Shown here one piece after another: positions 23,801 through 33,450 of a stretch of DNA of 64,000 nucleotides. This stretch comes from Ligula intestinalis (taxonomy: Eukaryota; Platyhelminthes; Cestoda; Diphyllobothriidea; Diphyllobothriidae), in assembly GCA_036362985.1 (NCBI GenBank), contig JAYGXS010000007.1, forward strand, positions 12,226,832 to 12,290,831, written 5' to 3'. Under the pieces are notes generated by a model. It ran no database searches. It was not told the origin of the DNA and was given only the letters and a program-made list of their open reading frames with translations. Numbering within the stretch: position 1 is the stretch's first letter; every line of letters starts with the position of its first letter. The translations under genes were made by a program, and so were the position numbers.

Positions 23801-25977
23801 TGTGCTACGAGAAAAGTAGGCACCTGTTAAGTTGCTGTCAAATGCTCCTTGTAGGCTACTCTGAAGCAGAGTTTTCTGGAAACTCTGCCACAACAGCTGA
23901 AACTACTGGCGAAATTCTTGGGGAAAAAACCATGGTTCTCAGGAGAAAAGGTACGTCCATCAACGTCCAACTCAAAATACAGAACGGTACTATGTGTAGC
24001 AATTGATGTCTATTGACCCCCGAACGAACGGCGATGCTTAATCACGTATCGTGTGTTCATTTGATCAGCAGTACTGCTTATTTTTAGTAAGTGAGCATAT
24101 ACTTTTAAAGTTACTAGCAACCTTTAGGATTGAAGATCGCATCGTTTATGCATTATGATTGGATGTTTATTAAGAAAATATATGGCTGTTTGACGATTTC
24201 AGTTTCAAGCGATAAATGTGACAGTCACGATGTAACTGAACTGCTATCCAGAGCTAGACAATGATGCCTTCCCTCCAGGCGCGGGCAACCCTGGAGTGCG
24301 CAGAAAGTTAACAACTTGTAGGTCACATTTGCAGAACGACCTCGGCATGCTGAGTCCGGCACGCAGGAGACGAGGGAGCAACGGGCGGACTAAAGGCCCT
24401 CCTCCCCCCCCCACCTCAAGAACGGTCTAAGCACTGTACAAAACTGCCCGCTTTACTCGCTTACATTCCATGCCATTGCAAAGGCCTGTAGTGAATTACC
24501 GAAAACAGCTGTTTGCCCGTACGACTTTTCGGCTTTATGAATTTTCAATAAAAGCGCATGTGCTAGTCCCAGCAAGCAATTGAAAGGACATAAATGTTGT
24601 TGCTGGGACAAAAAATTATTTGCCCGACATTTTAAAATCAGTCGTGGATTCGTCATCGGGACAATAGCAGAAACGGGTAATTCATAGACTGATGACAATT
24701 AACGGCTCCTCTGTTTGAATGTTTGTGCGTAAATTGCTTGATGACCGGCGTGTGGCTCAAGACCTGCTGAACTTGCATCACATGTGGTGGATCTGGTGCA
24801 GTTGCTGACAAAGCACCTACTCGGTGAAACTGGAAGACTTTTCCAAACGTGAATTGCCGAACACGCGGCAGCTGTGCGGAGAATTGACGCCAATTTTCAA
24901 GTTGCGGTTCATTTGACGTGACCCGGTCACACTCGATATGGCCAAAATCCTGACAAAAGGTGACAATCGTTTGAGTGACGAGTTACTTGAGTCTTTGTTT
25001 GCGGGCCTCCAGTAAGTACAACGACCTGCACAATTCAAATTTGGTGTGGACAAGCAGTTTTACCAAAGCTTTTCGATACATGCGGAAAGCACAGACCAAC
25101 GCATCATCTATCGCCAGTACCGGGGAACCAGATGGTCGAGCAGTCATCACGTCCAAGTCAAACGCAAGTGATGAAAGCCTAGGAGGTTACAACCGGCACG
25201 CAGGCCATCAAGCAATTTGCCCATAAGTGGCCAAATAGCCTCGACAGGGAGAGCCGTTACTCCTCGTAAGTATGCAGTAGCATGATGATTGTATCCTATA
25301 AAAATTGCAATTGCCTGTGTATGAATTACTCATTTTTGCTACTGCTTATGATTAAGAATCCATGACAAAGTTTGGAACACCGGGTGAATTGAAGTTTTGT
25401 CCAGTTATCACATCAAATTCTCCTACCTGGAAAAATATATTGTTTTCTGTTTCTATGACCCCGCACTTTCATTGTCTGTTCATATAACCGACTGAATATT
25501 TGCTGTGTCAATGCTTTTATTGAAGCAACTTTGTGTAATTTGCAGGTCAATTACCCTGACTTTAATATCTACGATCTTCTCATTCTTCTGCGAAACTTCG
25601 AACCAAAGTGTTTGGATGCTTTCCCAAACTTCCAGGAATTTATTAACCGGTTTGAGGTAAGTCTACGGCGCACTTTCGTTTTTTTATACGAAAGGAACGG
25701 AGAGATACACGTGTGAGTTTTTCTTCGTAACTTGAATGCACGGTTTAACTATCGCATAATCAATGTCAACTGGACATGGGTTGACTAATAGCAATAACGA
25801 CAGCACTTCCATTTTATCTGCATTATTGAATTGCCATATAACTGGCTACTATCGTACTTAAAGTAGTACTTTTTATTTCAGAATCTATCTGCAATCAAGA
25901 CATACATGCAATCGCCGGATTACATTCATTGGCCCTTTACTAACACGATGGCTGGTTGGGGATACTATCGTGATTAG
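14893..25977 (+). CDS. Mu-class glutathione S-transferase, copy 1 (8 exons)
   Basis: Cytosolic phase II detoxification enzyme that conjugates glutathione to electrophiles; it should act as a dimer. Exons: 14893-14928, 16386-16461, 16502-16566, 16612-16693, 19706-19806, 23855-23950, 25546-25656, 25882-25977; all introns are GT-AG and the joined frame is open for 220 aa (mu family about 218). With this start the key residues fall on standard mu numbering: catalytic Tyr7 in GYW, Trp46, Lys50, Asn59-Leu60 in the DFPNLPY segment, Gln72-Ser73 in LTQS. The C-terminal helical domain follows ([20 protein letters not shown] segments). An in-frame ATG 12 bases upstream (14881) is less likely, because the sequence CGGAAC before 14893 is shared with copy 2. 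Introns 4, 5 and 6 are large and hold retroelements; introns 2 and 3 are only 40 and 45 nt. The C-terminus differs from copy 2. Confidence 0.93.
14929..15955 (+). other. GST-1 intron 1, non-repeat part
   Basis: AT-rich intronic sequence. A 66-aa ORF at 15725-15925 follows a CAG but its frame does not fit the GST transcript; no function seen. Confidence 0.5.
15960..16345 (+). repeat. tRNA-like SINE unit in GST-1 intron 1
   Basis: Direct flanks GGGTCAACTCAAATTAAGC (15968) and a GAGTCAAATCAAATTCAGC-like copy (16274) surround a middle region and a tRNA-like head at 16175-16256. The middle region (GTCATTCTGGTGGATTCTAG...) is also present at 61150-61300. It ends about 40 bases from the exon 2 acceptor. 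Confidence 0.7.
16175..16256 (+). repeat. tRNA-like head (diverged)
   Basis: GGCGTTTGTAGCTCAGTGGTTAGAGC gives a good A box region; the B-box region GGATCAAATCTC is decayed. Clearly related to the heads at 61005-61085 and 61303-61383. Not a functional tRNA gene. Confidence 0.6.
16743..16757. repeat. (AC)n microsatellite
   Basis: Short AC run inside GST-1 intron 4. Confidence 0.85.
16863..16985 (+). repeat. SINE fragment in GST-1 intron 4
   Basis: B-box-like GGGTTCAAAACTC, then the GAGTGTGGCGGCAATTTC...GCGGCTACA body shared with the SINEs at 487 and 5718. Confidence 0.55.
17121..17165 (-). ncRNA. Degenerate hammerhead motif of PLE B left arm
   Basis: Minus strand: CCGATGA in place of CUGAUGA, stem II CTCG/CGAG, then GAAAAGTC. 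The U4 change and an altered stem III argue against activity. Confidence 0.45.
17838..18118 (+). pseudogene. GIY-YIG endonuclease fragment of PLE B
   Basis: Encodes a [17 protein letters not shown] stretch, the R..EH part of the PLE-type GIY-YIG nuclease, then a helical tail with [11 protein letters not shown]. The inverted partner at 17230-17505 encodes [17 protein letters not shown] but has internal stops. Confidence 0.65.
18223..18272 (+). ncRNA. Degenerate hammerhead motif of PLE B right arm
   Basis: CCGATGA (18229-18235), stem II GCUCG/CGAGU, GAAACGUC (18255-18262). Only the U4-to-C change spoils the core, but stem I pairing is weak. Confidence 0.5.
18396..18480 (-). repeat. SINE fragment, minus strand
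   Basis: GGAATGGCCATTTCTGGC...CATCAGCCAGTCATACCCAA is the reversed body of the 7409-type SINE; the head is mostly missing. Confidence 0.55.
18485..19705 (+). other. GST-1 intron 4, remainder
   Basis: No recognised repeat or coding motif. A polypyrimidine-rich acceptor precedes exon 5. Confidence 0.5.
19807..20617 (+). other. GST-1 intron 5, proximal part
   Basis: Contains an ORF of about 80 codons (20295-20534) preceded by a CTTTAG acceptor-like site. It matches no GST exon and no recognised family. Confidence 0.45.
20655..20702 (-). ncRNA. Degenerate hammerhead, PLE C left arm
   Basis: Minus strand: stem II GGATT/AATCC, then GAAACGUC and AGGC, but ATGACTAA stands where CUGANGA belongs. 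Same change as in the right arm and at 47181. Confidence 0.55.
21035..22324 (+). pseudogene. PLE C reverse transcriptase and GIY-YIG ORF with one stop
   Basis: Single frame throughout, 5'-truncated: RT palm with [16 protein letters not shown], catalytic YVDD in [22 protein letters not shown], then thumb. The GIY-YIG domain reads [10 protein letters not shown], a TAA at 21842-21844, then [18 protein letters not shown]. The related copy at 44881 has CAA (Gln) at that place, so this is a C-to-T nonsense change. The frame ends at TAA 22322-22324 inside the right arm. Lacking the RT N-terminal half, it cannot be autonomous. Confidence 0.88.
22388..22432 (+). ncRNA. Degenerate hammerhead, PLE C right arm
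   Basis: GAAACGUC at 22418-22425 preceded by GGATT-ACCGACGG-AATCC stem II. The catalytic CUGANGA box is replaced by ATGACTAA. Confidence 0.55.
22470..23854 (+). other. GST-1 intron 5, distal part
   Basis: AT-rich. Contains AAGCATATGTTT (22833), a copy of a recurring palindromic motif, and a 25-codon ORF from ATG 23534 that starts [16 protein letters not shown]; its status is unknown. Confidence 0.45.
23951..24600 (+). other. GST-1 intron 6, proximal part
   Basis: No coding motif. C runs near 24400 and the palindrome AAACAGCTGTTT at 24503. Confidence 0.45.
24621..25392. mobile_element. Penelope-like element D fragment (GST-1 intron 6)
   Basis: Plus-strand GIY-YIG remnant at 24783-25010 in three frames ([13 protein letters not shown], [18 protein letters not shown]). 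An inverted 3' end lies at 24621-24760 and a forward 3' end at 25195-25392. Degenerate hammerhead motifs sit at both ends (24621-24664 minus, 25346-25392 plus). Heavily mutated. Confidence 0.65.
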
Positions 25978-26094
25978 AAAGCAGATTTACTAGTCTTCCC
26001 TATGCGTTTATGTTTTACTCTCCTTGCTTAAAACCATTGTATTGGCGAAAGCTGTATTCTTGTTTCCGTACCTGTTCTGTCAGTATTCGATGAG

Positions 26095-26100
26095 AATAAA
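26095..26100 (+). terminator. Polyadenylation signal, GST copy 1
   Basis: Canonical AATAAA 118 bases after the stop codon, followed by T- and G-rich sequence within about 40 bases. It is the first canonical signal downstream of the CDS. Confidence 0.6.
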
Positions 26101-26595
26101 ATCGGCGTACCGCTGATACACTGCCTGTCTTTCTGTTTTATACTTCAAGCACTTTACGTAAAAGGTGCAATTTAGGTTATAGTGTTGACTAGAATGCTGC
26201 AAAAGAGACGTCCAGCGGAACAAAACACGGACCTACGACCTGTGCTAAATGGTGACATTAAGAGCTTCGTATACTTCAGATAAATCGACAGAAATCTAGC
26301 TAGACGTCCACCAGGCTAAACTGACTGACCTAGGGACAAGGGCTACAAGGAATCGCATTAAAAAATGAGGTCCGCTGCGTTTGAAAGTGGACGCAAGACC
26401 ATTATCTTGTTCCAATGCATGTTCCCTTCATGGTAGCAGGAGTAGTATCAAGATTCGCAGCAGCTATACGTAGCCCCAATCATACCTCCCTATGTAGCGT
26501 GCGCTATTAATGGAACAACATTATAGGCTGTTTGACGGAGAGTTCTCATCGAAGTATCCCGAGTTGAGGAAAATTTTTGCCTTCTAATTGTATGT
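26101..26595. other. GST-1 downstream region
   Basis: No recognised feature. Confidence 0.45.
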
Positions 26596-26599
26596 ATAA

Positions 26600-26695
26600 G
26601 AAACAAAGAAGAAGAACGATTTTTATTCCCTAAAAATCCTTTTCGTTCCTCTGAGCTTTCGAATTATGCATGCGTCCATCGTCAGAGGTAGAAAG
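26600..26695 (-). ncRNA. Hammerhead ribozyme motif, family 2, minus strand
   Basis: Minus strand: CUGACGA (26679-26685), GAAAGCUC (26653-26660). Stem III is the palindrome AGCU, so a dimer is expected. Core boxes are canonical (CUGANGA, GAAA), but stem II is eroded and stem I has a mismatch at its third pair. Confidence 0.6.
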
Positions 26696-27059
26696 TGACA
26701 ATTAACCCAGCAAAAATTAAGGAAGGGAGAAGTTAAGGAGATATCAGTAAAGCCAGTCTCCAGATGACTACGTAAGGCTCTGTATGCTGGTGCAGAATCC
26801 ATAAATCCATATAATGAGATCGCATCGGAGGACCAGGCTTCAATCCTCCATGAGAAATCCTTGGCATCGTGCGAAGGTGCAGCAATATTAATATAATTAG
26901 TGTGCTTTTTCTAGCCCCAAAATATAAAGATATAAGACTCGGCAAAGGAGCAACTTTCCTGATCAAAATAAATCTCCTTGCAGTTAAAATTTTGAAGGAA
27001 TATATACGTTTATTTATAGTGAAGTGGAACTATCGAAGAAATGCGAAACTGGCATGGTC

Positions 27060-27187
27060 ATTTCTGGCATATAAGCCGTCATCAGCTAGTTATATCCGAT
27101 CCCAGGTATGAATCACCCGGTCTTCGAACCCGGGACTTTGGCCATGCAGCACAAAACTCTACCATTGCACTGCGAGCTCATTGTATT
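27060..27187 (-). repeat. tRNA-derived SINE, minus strand
   Basis: Reverse strand: head with GAGCTCGCAGTGCAATGG and B box GGGTTCGAAGACC, body with TATAACTAGCTGATGACGGC. Same family as 7409-7560. Confidence 0.7.
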
Positions 27188-27220
27188 TGCCGGCTGGGAT
27201 CGAGAATAGTGTGGAAATAA

Positions 27221-27393
27221 GAAGCTCACCGATCTGGTCAGGGAGCATGCTTGCTCCGTTGTTCCTTAGAGCCTAATCCAGAGCCCTCATGGCATGTGAA
27301 ATGTTAAAGTGGAACCGACTACCTGCGAGGGCTCTAGCCTGAGCTTCAAGGCACAACGAAAAAGCATGCTCCGTCACCAGATCAGTGAGCTTC
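27221..27393. repeat. Hairpin element, ~68-bp inverted arms
   Basis: 27221-27288 and 27327-27393 are imperfect inverted copies: GAAGCTCAC.GATCTGGT / ACCAGATCAGTGAGCTTC, GGAGCATGCTT / AAGCATGCTCC, GAGCCCTC / GAGGGCTC. Loop 38 bases. A small MITE-like or structured-RNA locus. Confidence 0.75.
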
Positions 27394-27860
27394 CTACTTC
27401 TAAATGTACTTATTTCACGTCAAAAGAAAGGCTGGGAAAAACAGGAGCTAATTAAGCTGTCATTTGTGATTTAATCTGTGGGTTGAATACAAAGGAAACC
27501 CGCTAACATTTGAGGATGAAGGGCGGTAACTCAGGGGCAGGACGAACGTTTGGGATGTCGACAGTCCATTCCAGCCCTCAGAAAACGAACATGGAAAGTA
27601 CGCCTACTAGCAGACTGTATCTATCGGACAATCTTTTGAAAAGGACGTACCCAGTCTCACTAACATTCAGGGAATTTGTCAGATTAGTATTTGAGAGGGA
27701 AGGAAGATGTACAGATCTGAAAACCGCTCAACCCTGGGGAATTGTTCGTTTTAAAAACCATATTTTATTATTTGTATGAAGACCATTCAATACTTAAGTA
27801 TTTTCAGAGAGCCTATACAGATATTTTTAACGCATCAACATGTAAAAATGGATTTTTTGA
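27394..27860. other. No recognisable gene
   Basis: One 89-aa ORF at 27510 with no domain recognised. Confidence 0.4.
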
Positions 27861-27861
27861 G

Positions 27862-28400
27862 AAGAAGAAGGATCATCGAACACTGGGATCATTATTCTAT
27901 TACTCTGAGCTTTCGAGCTCCTGCAAGAGTCCATCGTCAGAGATGGGAACAACAGCAACAAATGAGTTGACAAGTTCTGGCGTGTACACAAAGCAGCTAA
28001 AATTTGAACGGGTAGAAAATCGATAATTGTGTGCTTTGGCCGTTGACTCGCTACTGCGGACTTTATCAGTATGTGCTAGTGGGCAAGATTGGCGTGGTGG
28101 GTGGGAATATTTTCAGAAATAAAATCGTCAACGGAAACAAGCAATATTATATAGGGGAAAAGGTCAATCATAAGTCATAGGAAAGGGGGGGGGAGAGAGG
28201 GAGGGACAGGACCACCAGTGCCGTGAGTTTGGAGATACCTGCGCAGGGCAACATATGAGGGCGCCAGCTCGATGCGTCGGTTAACTGAGTTGTCATCCGA
28301 CGCCCAGGCTTCAATAAGTTATCGGCCCGTCTTGCTGCTTTCCTGGGCAATTATCCTCGCAGCTGCGAACTTGAACTCGTGATCCGCATTAGCCCCAAAA
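27862..28400 (-). mobile_element. Solo 3' end of family-2 PLE
   Basis: Matches 59700-60150, the 3' end of PLE K, over its length: CGAACACTGG, ATTTTCAGAAATAAAATCGTCAACG, GGAGATACCT, GCGGCTGCGAA blocks. Ends with the hammerhead at 27900-27946. No coding domain left. Confidence 0.65.
27900..27946 (-). ncRNA. Hammerhead ribozyme, family 2, intact core
   Basis: Minus strand: stem I UCU/AGA, CUGACGA (27934-27940), stem II with CUC/GAG plus flanking pairs and a TTGCAG loop, GAAAGCUC (27907-27914). Predicted cleavage is after the C at 27907. Stem III AGCU is self-complementary. Confidence 0.7.
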
Positions 28401-28840
28401 TGAAATCACGTTAAGCATAATTAGAGATGTACACCACAGGAGAAGGGCTGAAGAGTAGTGAGGGACGAGAGAGAGAGAGGAGGTGAGGATAATTTTAAGA
28501 TCGATATTTTCCATGGCAGTGTGAAGTAGGTTCAATGATCCAGTTGCCTGCGCCCAGTAAACCTACATCCGTAACTACCTGTAGACTTGTAGACGCAGTT
28601 CAAATTATGCCCACAGTCTCGAGTTTGCCTTGTTCAAATTTATTTCGGGGGAAAAGTTTCCTAAAAAAGTTAACATATCCAGAGCTTTTCATTGTAGGTA
28701 CCCAGAATATAATTTAAGTTTATAAGCCGATTGAGCAAACATATCTTCTCGGCAATTCATACTCAGGCCTTTACAACTGCACTGACAAGGAAAATATTGC
28801 AGTTTAACGGAGTTTATCAATGGCTTATGATCAAAAATAA
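28400..28840. other. No recognisable gene
   Basis: AG-rich tract near 28460 and the motif GAGCAAACATATCTTCTCGG near 28732. Confidence 0.4.
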
Positions 28841-28874
28841 TATTTTTTAACGCCACCCTTATGGTGAGGTCTTC

Positions 28875-28935
28875 TAGTATGATTCAGTATATTTAGACTA
28901 ATGGGCAATGTCTTTGAAGACTCTACTGCCAACCG
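28875..28935 (-). repeat. Possible CR1 LINE 3' tail
   Basis: ATGGGCAATGTCTTTGAAGACTCTA resembles the 3' end of the LINE at 47430 (TAGGCAATGCCTTTGAAAACCCTA). Short and diverged. Confidence 0.35.
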
Positions 28936-29084
28936 AAAAACAAACGTAGGCAATTTAAATTCATATAAAACAAATATGTTACCATATGATAGGGAGTACC
29001 ATATTCACATGTACTCATATTTACAGTGGATCATAGATAAAATTGTCAAATATATCAGATAGTAACTTTCTTTGTAAGTATGAG

Positions 29085-30085
29085 CAAAGCGTGGAGTGAG
29101 CAGTTGTCACCAGGTTGTAGCGGCTGGATGCGATCGCCACCTGGCGTCGGCAACGAGAACTGAAGAGAGAGTGCCCCATTAGCATCTTCTGACAGCAAAA
29201 CACTGGATTCGCTGCCCGCACGGTCACTGTCTCGGCTGTTGCTAGCGCCCGTTAGTGTAGGCGCTCAGGGAAGTTGGTTGTTCTCCAGTAAACAAACTGA
29301 AAAGACTTCATCGGGATCGACTCAGTAAGTCGTATCGATTGGTTTTACGACAATAGAACTCTTAAATTGATCTGGTTTCACCTTTACTCAACCAGGGCCG
29401 TATGTGCTCACATTCTTTTCTTAGGAGAATGCGGCCAGCGAACTCCTAATGAGACCAAGCCATGTCACGAGCCCACCAAGGTATTATTCTCACCCAACCC
29501 GGCTTTTCATAGTGAAGATAAATATACGTTGCCAGCTCTGACCACCTTCATGTACATCTACTCATTCACTTGCTCCTGTGAAGCAGGTTCTGTTGGTCAC
29601 ACGAGTCGGCACCTATCCAAAAGAATAAGGGAACACCTCCCGGCATGGCTGAGAAAGATTACGGCCAGGAACATAAACAGAGCTATTCTCGGACACCGTG
29701 TTGACCCCAACAGAGCCTTCCGGGCCATTTATGAGGTTCCAACAAACTGTCCCAAATCCCTGAATCAACGTTTCCTAGCAAAAGCACAAGCGACCACTAG
29801 CGATCACCCGTCATGTGTGCACAAAACAACTCCATACGAACTCCGGGAACGGACGCTTAACTTCACGCATTCTTCCGCTCTTTCTCCTTATCCCCCCTCC
29901 CCCTGAACCGACTCTCCCAAACCGCCACCGTCCTTTTTCCCTCCCCACCCCACTCTCCCTCACCCCATCCTCTATGACCACGACTCATTTCGATGAACTG
30001 ATGAACATATATGACCGCATTTTTAACCTCTGACCCGTTTCTATATAAATTGACTAGACCGATGAGGATTTATCGAAAGCTTACC
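29085..30085. mobile_element. Penelope-like element E (inverted GIY-YIG ends)
   Basis: Minus-strand GIY-YIG remnant 29085-29425, of the PLE A type (CCACCTGGCGTCGG block shared with 11758), faces a plus-strand GIY-YIG copy at 29440-29906. No reverse transcriptase lies between them. A hammerhead-like motif follows at 30055-30090. Confidence 0.65.
29440..29906 (+). pseudogene. GIY-YIG endonuclease fragment of PLE E
   Basis: Encodes YIYSFTCSCEAGSVGHTSR (GYIGRT of family A replaced by GSVGHT), then KRIREHLPAWLRK. The family tail continues with YEVPTNCPKSLNQRFLAKAQ. The GIY-YIG signature is altered and the RT is missing, so no activity is expected. Confidence 0.7.
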
Positions 30086-30090
30086 TACGC
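30055..30090 (+). ncRNA. Possible hammerhead motif, third type
   Basis: CCGATGA (30059-30065), short stem GAU/AUC, GAAAGCUU (30075-30082). Position after a PLE 3' end fits, but U4 is C and stem II is very short. Confidence 0.3.
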
Positions 30091-30580
30091 TCGCTAACTT
30101 CGCTTCTGAATTTTCCGATAGGAATGTTTGCAACCTTGAAACATTTCGATTTTTTACAGTTGCGAAAATTCCTATCAGATAATTCAAAAGACCAATGCAC
30201 TTTTATGGAAAGAGAGGCGAGTCAAACAAGTGGTCAATTATGTTCGTCTCTTCTTACACGTGAGTTTAGGAAATCGGGGGAAGGACGGTTACGTGAAGAG
30301 GGCTTCGTGGAGCCAGGGGGCGGGAGACAAACAGAGCGTGGATGAGCGCAGATCGCTAAGTGATTGCCAACCACGCCAAATGCGGAGCTTGCACGAAGTT
30401 CATTTGCGCACACAACGCCAGCTTCATCAACCTGATAGCGGTCGCTTCTGTCGTTGCTATCAGGCGCTGACCCAGTGACTTGGGATAATTTGGTGGGACC
30501 TTATAGATCACTCGAAAAGCTTCTTTGGGGGTCCGGGATCGATTATAAATTGCCGAGAAGATATGTTTGCTCGATAGAGC
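30090..30580. other. No recognisable gene
   Basis: Overlapping 73- and 82-aa ORFs without motif. GCCGAGAAGATATGTTTGC near 30552 is another copy of a recurring motif. Confidence 0.4.
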
Positions 30581-31499
30581 CAGTAAATAGTACCAGCAAT
30601 ACTATCACTCAGCTACACCCCTAGTTAGTAGTATCTGAAATAATAATAGCAGTAGTAGCAGTACCAGCGCAAAAGACTACTGCAATTTAACACTGAGTAG
30701 GTGGCGTTCTGGCCTGCATTAGTGAAGGCGGCCTACGCCCGATTTCTGCTCAGTTATCTTGCCTTTTGTCTTGTCAAGCAAGGAGGGTGTTTTGAGTGAG
30801 GTATTAGGCTGCGTGTCTATTTTGCTGAAATTTCGTCGCTGTCTCCAGTCACCGTCCCAGCTCCTGGGCACATGGTGGACTTCATCAAAATTGGTGGTCG
30901 TATTATCACATCATTTGCCCATACTACCAACTGCTACGGCTGCCAGAGCCTCTGCCGAGACCCAAGACAGGGGTGGAACAGAAGGGTCTCGTTGATGAAC
31001 GTTCATCAACGGCGACTACGAAGACAATCTCACCTAACGACCCCCAACCGGTCATGCAGAACCGTGAGTCTCATTCACCTGTCTGGTCCTTCAACGCGGT
31101 TGAGGAAGCGGTGGTTTGAACTGTAGACACATCTGTCAAAAATGCTGATTGACCTGTTGTTAGCAGTCGCGTCGCGCCACCGACGCTCGTGCAGCGGGCG
31201 TTTGAGCACTAATAGCCTGGACCGGTAATGACTGGCACTGCTTGGCTTCTCTTAATTCAATTGCAGAACTAGGTTGTTGAGACGATGCCTTTATGAACAG
31301 TTCTCTCTCAGGATTAAGGATACCTGCTCCTAATACTATGTGCGTTTTTGGGTTCACTTGTTTCTGTTCGAATATCTTACTGAATCCTAAGTTCTTTTTC
31401 ACAGACTCATCTAGTATTCTAAGTCGGAGACTGTTTTTTGGGTTGTTTAGCATTTGACCGGAACTATAAAAACTATACTTCAGGAAGTCAAGTTAGGCG

Positions 31500-31535
31500 A
31501 ACGACCGTTTTCGATTAATTAATCATCAGGCAATA
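31500..31535 (-). ncRNA. Possible hammerhead motif, PLE F left arm
   Basis: Minus strand: CUGAUGA (31523-31529), the palindrome TTAATTAA, then GAAAACGGTC. The right arm has the same sequence at 35535. Stem III would have one extra A and a single-base loop. Confidence 0.35.
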
Positions 31536-31736
31536 CAGAAATATAAGGGAGGGTAGAGTTAACGAAAGTTTGAAGCAAACCAGTCAGTAGTCATAAAGGG
31601 GAGACGGGGAGAGAGGTATCCAGAATTAACCATGCGCGCCAGATTATACCTTTTCTGTTCCTGACTTCACCTTCTCTCAACCCTGCCGGTAGGTGTTCCT
31701 TTATTCTTTTGGACAGGCGTCGCTTGATTAATTGTA

Positions 31737-32413
31737 CAGGGTGTCCCAGAAGTAACTAGGTTTTGAATATAATGTGTTTAAAATGACGGCCATGGTTGTT
31801 TTGACAACTAAGGGCTCGTTTTTTTGTCGTTTCCATAACGCTCCTTAGTGTATCAGGCGATAGTTGTCTTATTTCAGAACAATCGCTGTTTTTAAGTTCT
31901 TGCAGATTTGTTGGATTTGTCACATAAACCATTGACTTCAGGTAGCCTCATAAGAAGAAATCGCATGGGGTCAAATCTGGAAATCGAGGGGGCCAAGGAA
32001 TGTTACCAAATCGTGAAATCTAATGATTTGGAAAGCACTCATTTAATAATGTCATCGTTTCTCTTGCCGTGGCTCTATCCTGTTGAAGCCAAGTATTGCG
32101 TAGGCCATGTCTCTCAATTTCAGAAATTAGAAATTCGCTAATCATAGTTCGGTATCTTTCACCATTAACTGTTACTGTTGCGCCATCATTATTTTCAAAA
32201 AAGTATGGGCCAATCACATTGGAAGCAGTTATTCCGCACCCAACCGTCACACGAAGAGAATGCAGCGGCCTTTCTTGAATTTCCCTTGGATTTTCATCGC
32301 ACCAAATTTAAGAAACGGTTATCTTTCGAATAAAAAAGGTTTCAATATCCTAGCTTTAATAGTTTTCGGTTTATTAGCAAATCAAAAGGGTCAGTTACTT
32401 CTGGGACACCCTG
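31737..32413 (-). mobile_element. Mariner/Tc1-like transposon relic, 677 bp
   Basis: Perfect 21-bp terminal inverted repeats CAGGGTGTCCCAGAAGTAACT (31737-31757; inverted at 32393-32413), flanked by TA at 31735-31736 and 32414-32415 as for mariner insertion. The interior carries a decayed transposase. At 677 bp it is about half the length of an autonomous element. Confidence 0.9.
31860..32290 (-). pseudogene. Mariner-like transposase fragment
   Basis: Minus-strand segments: VGCGITASNVIGPYFFEN and GATVTVNGERYRTM, then WLQQDRATARET, where the family normally has QDGAT-CHTARET, so residues are missing beside the second catalytic Asp. Further on comes a PDLTPCDFFL-like segment with the third acidic position as D, in another frame. 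The N-terminal DNA-binding part is absent. Confidence 0.8.
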
Positions 32414-32415
32414 TA

Positions 32416-33320
32416 CCTCTTCCCATATAAATGTACTGGCCCGAAGAGAATTTAGTGAAATAATACGTACGCTCGCCAGACATGTCGATGTGTTTAACCA
32501 ATTCCGTCTGTTATGTACAATATTTTGGCTTTTCGGAGGACTTTTACGTCACCCCGATCCTGCTTCTCATCGCACAGTCCGCTGCAAATGCAGCAGATAG
32601 AGCTTGCTCACCGGCAGTGTTCCACCACCATCGCTAGTAACCGCTATGCGGATGCTGACATGGCTCGAGAATGAGAGCCATGGTAGAAAGTGAAAAGTGA
32701 GTTCCGTTAGCGATCAGTGAACTTCCACCGACGAATGCTTTCAGGAACGTCATTTGTCAAGGTCCAACGAAGGCTTTTACCTTAGGAACTTTGATTACTG
32801 GGTCTCGCATTGGGTTGGCGTCCGTAGTTCTTTTTCAAATGCACGATAAACATTACAAAGCGGAAAGATTAAACTGCAAATATAAAAAAGGTGTTCATTC
32901 CTTGCCACTGCAGAGGACTGTCAGTGATAATAAGCCTGAAATGAATCGGTTTGTTCAACTGCGTAACTCCCTGTCTAAACATTTGATGATGTGGCAAAAA
33001 AATTGGGACTGGGTTGTGATTAGTACTACATCCAAACATAAGCAATGATCAAAATGCAGCAATAATAGTCACACAAAAGATAAACGTTCGAAGCGTACGA
33101 CGTGAATCAGCAGACTTCTAGAATTCTGATAAAGCATTCTTCCATTGAGACCGCCAGGGTATAGCCACGATCTGCATTGACACAAAGAGGCAATTATCTA
33201 TCACAAGTCAGTACAGAGAAAACCACTTGTGTGCGAAAATTTATCCCCGTAAAAGAGACCAGTTACAGTGAACATGGTTCGTTGAAAATGCTAGTCTAAA
33301 CGGGAAAAGACAAACCTCAC
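32416..33320. other. No recognisable gene
   Basis: An 85-aa ORF at 32791-33048 has no recognised motif. Confidence 0.4.
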
Positions 33321-33450
33321 AGACCTGAAAGCATATCAGTATCAGTATATTGAGGGAAATATAGGCAAATGCCTTTGAACTCCCTGTTGGTAACAGGATG
33401 ATAGGAAATAATTTGATACAAAAATTTAAAATGTACGACAGTTACATGTT
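33320..33450 (-). repeat. CR1-type LINE 3' tail fragment
   Basis: TATCAGTATCAGTATATTGAGG followed by TAGGCAAATGCCTTTGAACTCCCT parallels the 3' end of the LINE at 47455-47510, including the short terminal tandem repeat. Confidence 0.5.
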
